Shown here: positions 39,883-41,638 of the stretch, in pieces
How the letters are laid out: every line of letters begins with the position of its first letter
Position numbering within the stretch: the first letter of the stretch is position 1
From: JAKVAV01 sp964635965
GTDB lineage: Bacteria > Bacteroidota > Bacteroidia > Flavobacteriales_D > Cryomorphaceae
NCBI GenBank assembly: GCA_964635965.1
Contig: CAZWQX010000015.1
Span: forward strand, 1 to 41,638
DNA length: 41,638 bases
Direction of reading: 5' to 3'
The notes under the pieces: model-generated
What the model saw: the letters and a program-made list of their open reading frames with translations, nothing else
Database searches by the model: none
What the model was told of the DNA's origin: nothing
Program-made: the position numbers and the translations under genes

Positions 39883-41638
39883 ATGGATTTTCAAAAACTA
39901 ACTATAAAATCACAGCAAGCCATTCAAGAAGCTCAGCAGCTTGTGATGGTAAAGGGCCAGCAAAGCATTGAGACCGCCCACCTGCTAAAAGTTATGCTTG
40001 AGGCGGATAAAAATGTTGTACCCTACTTGCTCAAAAAACTCTCGGTGAATACGAGTATTTTGTCGCAAGCGCTGGACAAACAAATCGACTCCTTCCCAAA
40101 AGTTAGCGGTGCACAAGTTCAGTTGAGTCGAGGTGGTAATGAAGCCTTGAATCGTTCATTCACTTATTTGAAAGAGTTCGAAGATGAGTTTGTCTCTTTA
40201 GAGCATTTACTTCTCGCTATACTGGAGGGAAATGACTCAACGGCACAAATGCTGAAGGATCAAGGAATCACAAGAAAGGCCCTGAAAGAAGCAATATTAG
40301 AATTGCGCCAGGGAGAAAAAGTAACTAGTGCGAGTCAGGAGGATACATATAACTCACTTGAAAAGTATGCCAAAAATCTCAATGAATTAGTCAGGGAAGG
40401 TAAACTCGACCCGGTAATTGGAAGAGATGAAGAAATTCGAAGGGTCTTGCAGATTCTCACAAGGAGGACCAAGAACAACCCGATACTTATCGGAGAACCC
40501 GGAACAGGTAAAACGGCCATTGTAGAAGGGATCGCTCATCGAATTGTGGCAGGCGATGTTCCTGAAAACCTTCAGGATAAGACAGTTTTCAGTCTCGATA
40601 TGGCTGCTCTTATTGCCGGTGCCAAATACAAAGGAGAATTTGAAGAGCGCCTTAAGGCAGTAGTAAAAGAGGTAACGAAAGCCGAAGGGCAGATTATACT
40701 ATTCATCGATGAGATTCACACCTTAGTTGGCGCAGGTGGTGGCGAAGGAGCAATGGACGCGGCAAACATTCTAAAGCCTGCTCTTGCCAGGGGAGAACTC
40801 CGCGCTGTAGGTGCTACCACACTAAATGAATACCAGAAATACTTTGAAAAAGACAAGGCCCTCGAAAGACGGTTCCAGAAAGTATTGGTTGATGAGCCTG
40901 ATCGAGAATCAGCCATTTCGATTCTCCGAGGTATAAAAGAAAAGTACGAAACACATCACAAGGTGAGGATTAAAGATGCGGCTATCATTTCGGCGGTAGA
41001 ATTATCGCAACGCTACATCACTGATCGTTTCCTTCCCGACAAGGCTATTGACCTGATCGACGAAGCAGCTTCCAAACTTCGGATGGAAATAAATTCCAAA
41101 CCGGAAGAACTGGACGAAATCGAAAGACGCATCATGCAGCTCGAGATCGAACGAGAGGCAATCAAACGTGAAAAAGATCAATTTAAGCTGAAGGAACTAG
41201 CTGAAGAGTTGGCGAATCTCAACGAAAAACGAGATGAATTCAAGGCTAAATGGGAGGCAGAACGTGAATTAGTTGATGGGATTCAGCGAGAGAAAAAGGC
41301 AATTGAAACGCTCAAATTCGAAGCTGATAAAGCTGAAAGAGAGGGTGATTACGGAGCAGTAGCTGAGATTCGATACGGAAAGATTAAAGAGTCTGAAGCC
41401 AATCTCGAAACACTTCAAAAACAACTTCTATCAGAACAATCAAATTCAAAAATGATCAAAGAAGAGGTGGATGAAGAAGAAATTGCAGATGTCGTAAGTC
41501 GATGGACAGGCATTCCTGTCAACAAGATGCTTGAAAGTGAAAAGGAAAAACTACTTCGAATGGAGGAAGAACTTCACAAAAGAGTGGTTGGACAGAACGA
41601 GGCGGTGATTGCCGTATCAGACGTGTGCTCTTCCGATC
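39883..41638 (+). CDS. clpB: ATP-dependent chaperone ClpB, 3' part missing
   Basis: The first ~585 codons of an ~865-residue disaggregase that, with DnaK, threads aggregated proteins. The N-terminal double ClpN repeat (MDFQKLTIKSQQAIQEAQQ), nucleotide-binding domain 1 (Walker A GEPGTGKT at 204-211, Walker B ILFIDEIH near 272-279, ARGELRAVGATT, arginine-finger region LERRFQK), and the long coiled-coil middle domain (about 395-530, KREKDQFKLKELAEELANLNE) are present. It ends just at the start of the second AAA domain (RVVGQNEAVIAVSD). ATG 39883 gives the usual start; an in-frame ATG at 39862 is less likely. The last ~20 bp are adapter sequence, so the truncation is technical. Confidence 0.96.
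   Translation, partial: MDFQKLTIKSQQAIQEAQQLVMVKGQQSIETAHLLKVMLEADKNVVPYLLKKLSVNTSILSQALDKQIDSFPKVSGAQVQLSRGGNEALNRSFTYLKEFEDEFVSLEHLLLAILEGNDSTAQMLKDQGITRKALKEAILELRQGEKVTSASQEDTYNSLEKYAKNLNELVREGKLDPVIGRDEEIRRVLQILTRRTKNNPILIGEPGTGKTAIVEGIAHRIVAGDVPENLQDKTVFSLDMAALIAGAKYKGEFEERLKAVVKEVTKAEGQIILFIDEIHTLVGAGGGEGAMDAANILKPALARGELRAVGATTLNEYQKYFEKDKALERRFQKVLVDEPDRESAISILRGIKEKYETHHKVRIKDAAIISAVELSQRYITDRFLPDKAIDLIDEAASKLRMEINSKPEELDEIERRIMQLEIEREAIKREKDQFKLKELAEELANLNEKRDEFKAKWEAERELVDGIQREKKAIETLKFEADKAEREGDYGAVAEIRYGKIKESEANLETLQKQLLSEQSNSKMIKEEVDEEEIADVVSRWTGIPVNKMLESEKEKLLRMEEELHKRVVGQNEAVIAVSDVCSSD
41617..41638. other. Illumina adapter sequence at the contig end
   Basis: The last 22 bases, tcagacgtgtgc followed by tcttccgatc, match the reverse complement of the Illumina TruSeq index adapter (PCR primer 2.0 side). 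The clpB frame agrees with native sequence through about 41620-41622, where the adapter takes over. Confidence 0.95.

Overview
The window is chromosomal DNA of a Bacteroidota bacterium, most likely an aerobic member of the Flavobacteriales. The evidence is two type IX secretion (T9SS) type B sorting domains, one T9SS type A tail, a TonB-dependent receptor, a DUF4421 protein, a fused two-domain E1 ketoacid dehydrogenase and LytS/LytTR-type signalling. Ribosome binding sites are mostly absent, and several exact copies of the Bacteroidota -7 promoter element TAnnTTTG lie just upstream of start codons. It reads as core or housekeeping genome. I see no rRNA, tRNA, CRISPR, transposase, integrase or phage gene. 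It is a draft scaffold: there are two runs of N (12129-12138, 32327-32341), an Illumina-adapter-like insertion at 12086-12108, and adapter sequence at the right end (41617-41638).

Layout. 1-6.4 kb: 3' part of a DUF2461 gene, an AlkD-like DNA alkylation repair protein, a tiny T9SS type B sorting-domain protein, an operon of an RnfD/NqrB-like membrane protein with a DUF2330 protein, a small secreted protein, peptide deformylase (def) overlapping a TPR lipoprotein, and an outer-membrane beta-barrel protein. 6.4-15 kb: fused E1 alpha/beta dehydrogenase, PaaE-like ferredoxin reductase, a small membrane protein, a secreted serine hydrolase with a T9SS tail, a PhoD-like phosphatase broken only by an assembly artefact, formate-tetrahydrofolate ligase (fhs), and a Spy-like periplasmic protein. 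15-21 kb: secreted cupin-like protein, hemerythrin-like protein, DUF4421 outer-membrane protein, MFS exporter, a patatin/universal-stress-protein pair, an LPP20-like lipoprotein, and a 339-nt gap with terminators and a possible structured RNA.

21-26.2 kb: a four-gene minus-strand operon (two pirins, nitroreductase, small GNAT), a coiled-coil membrane protein, an Lrp/AsnC regulator with a possible self-operator, a 66-aa protein that may be coupled to a 23-codon leader ORF, and a MarC-family protein. 26.2-31.7 kb: a minus-strand signalling and uptake cluster (TonB-dependent receptor, secreted TPR protein, terminator, LytS-like kinase, LytTR regulator) and a multi-span membrane protein. 31.8-41.6 kb: a PIF1-like helicase with a C-terminal HTH domain, a secreted esterase lipoprotein, a ~1,400-residue T9SS type B adhesin-like protein, and the 5' two-thirds of clpB, cut off by the end of the contig.

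I found no clear undescribed multi-gene system. The most interesting leads are the nearly cargo-free T9SS type B protein, the possible structured RNA at 20777-20898, the secreted-pirin operon, the orphan RnfD-like/DUF2330 pair and the overlapping leader ORF at 25161-25232. The clearest results are the assembly artefacts, which would mislead annotation of the phosphatase, the helicase and clpB.
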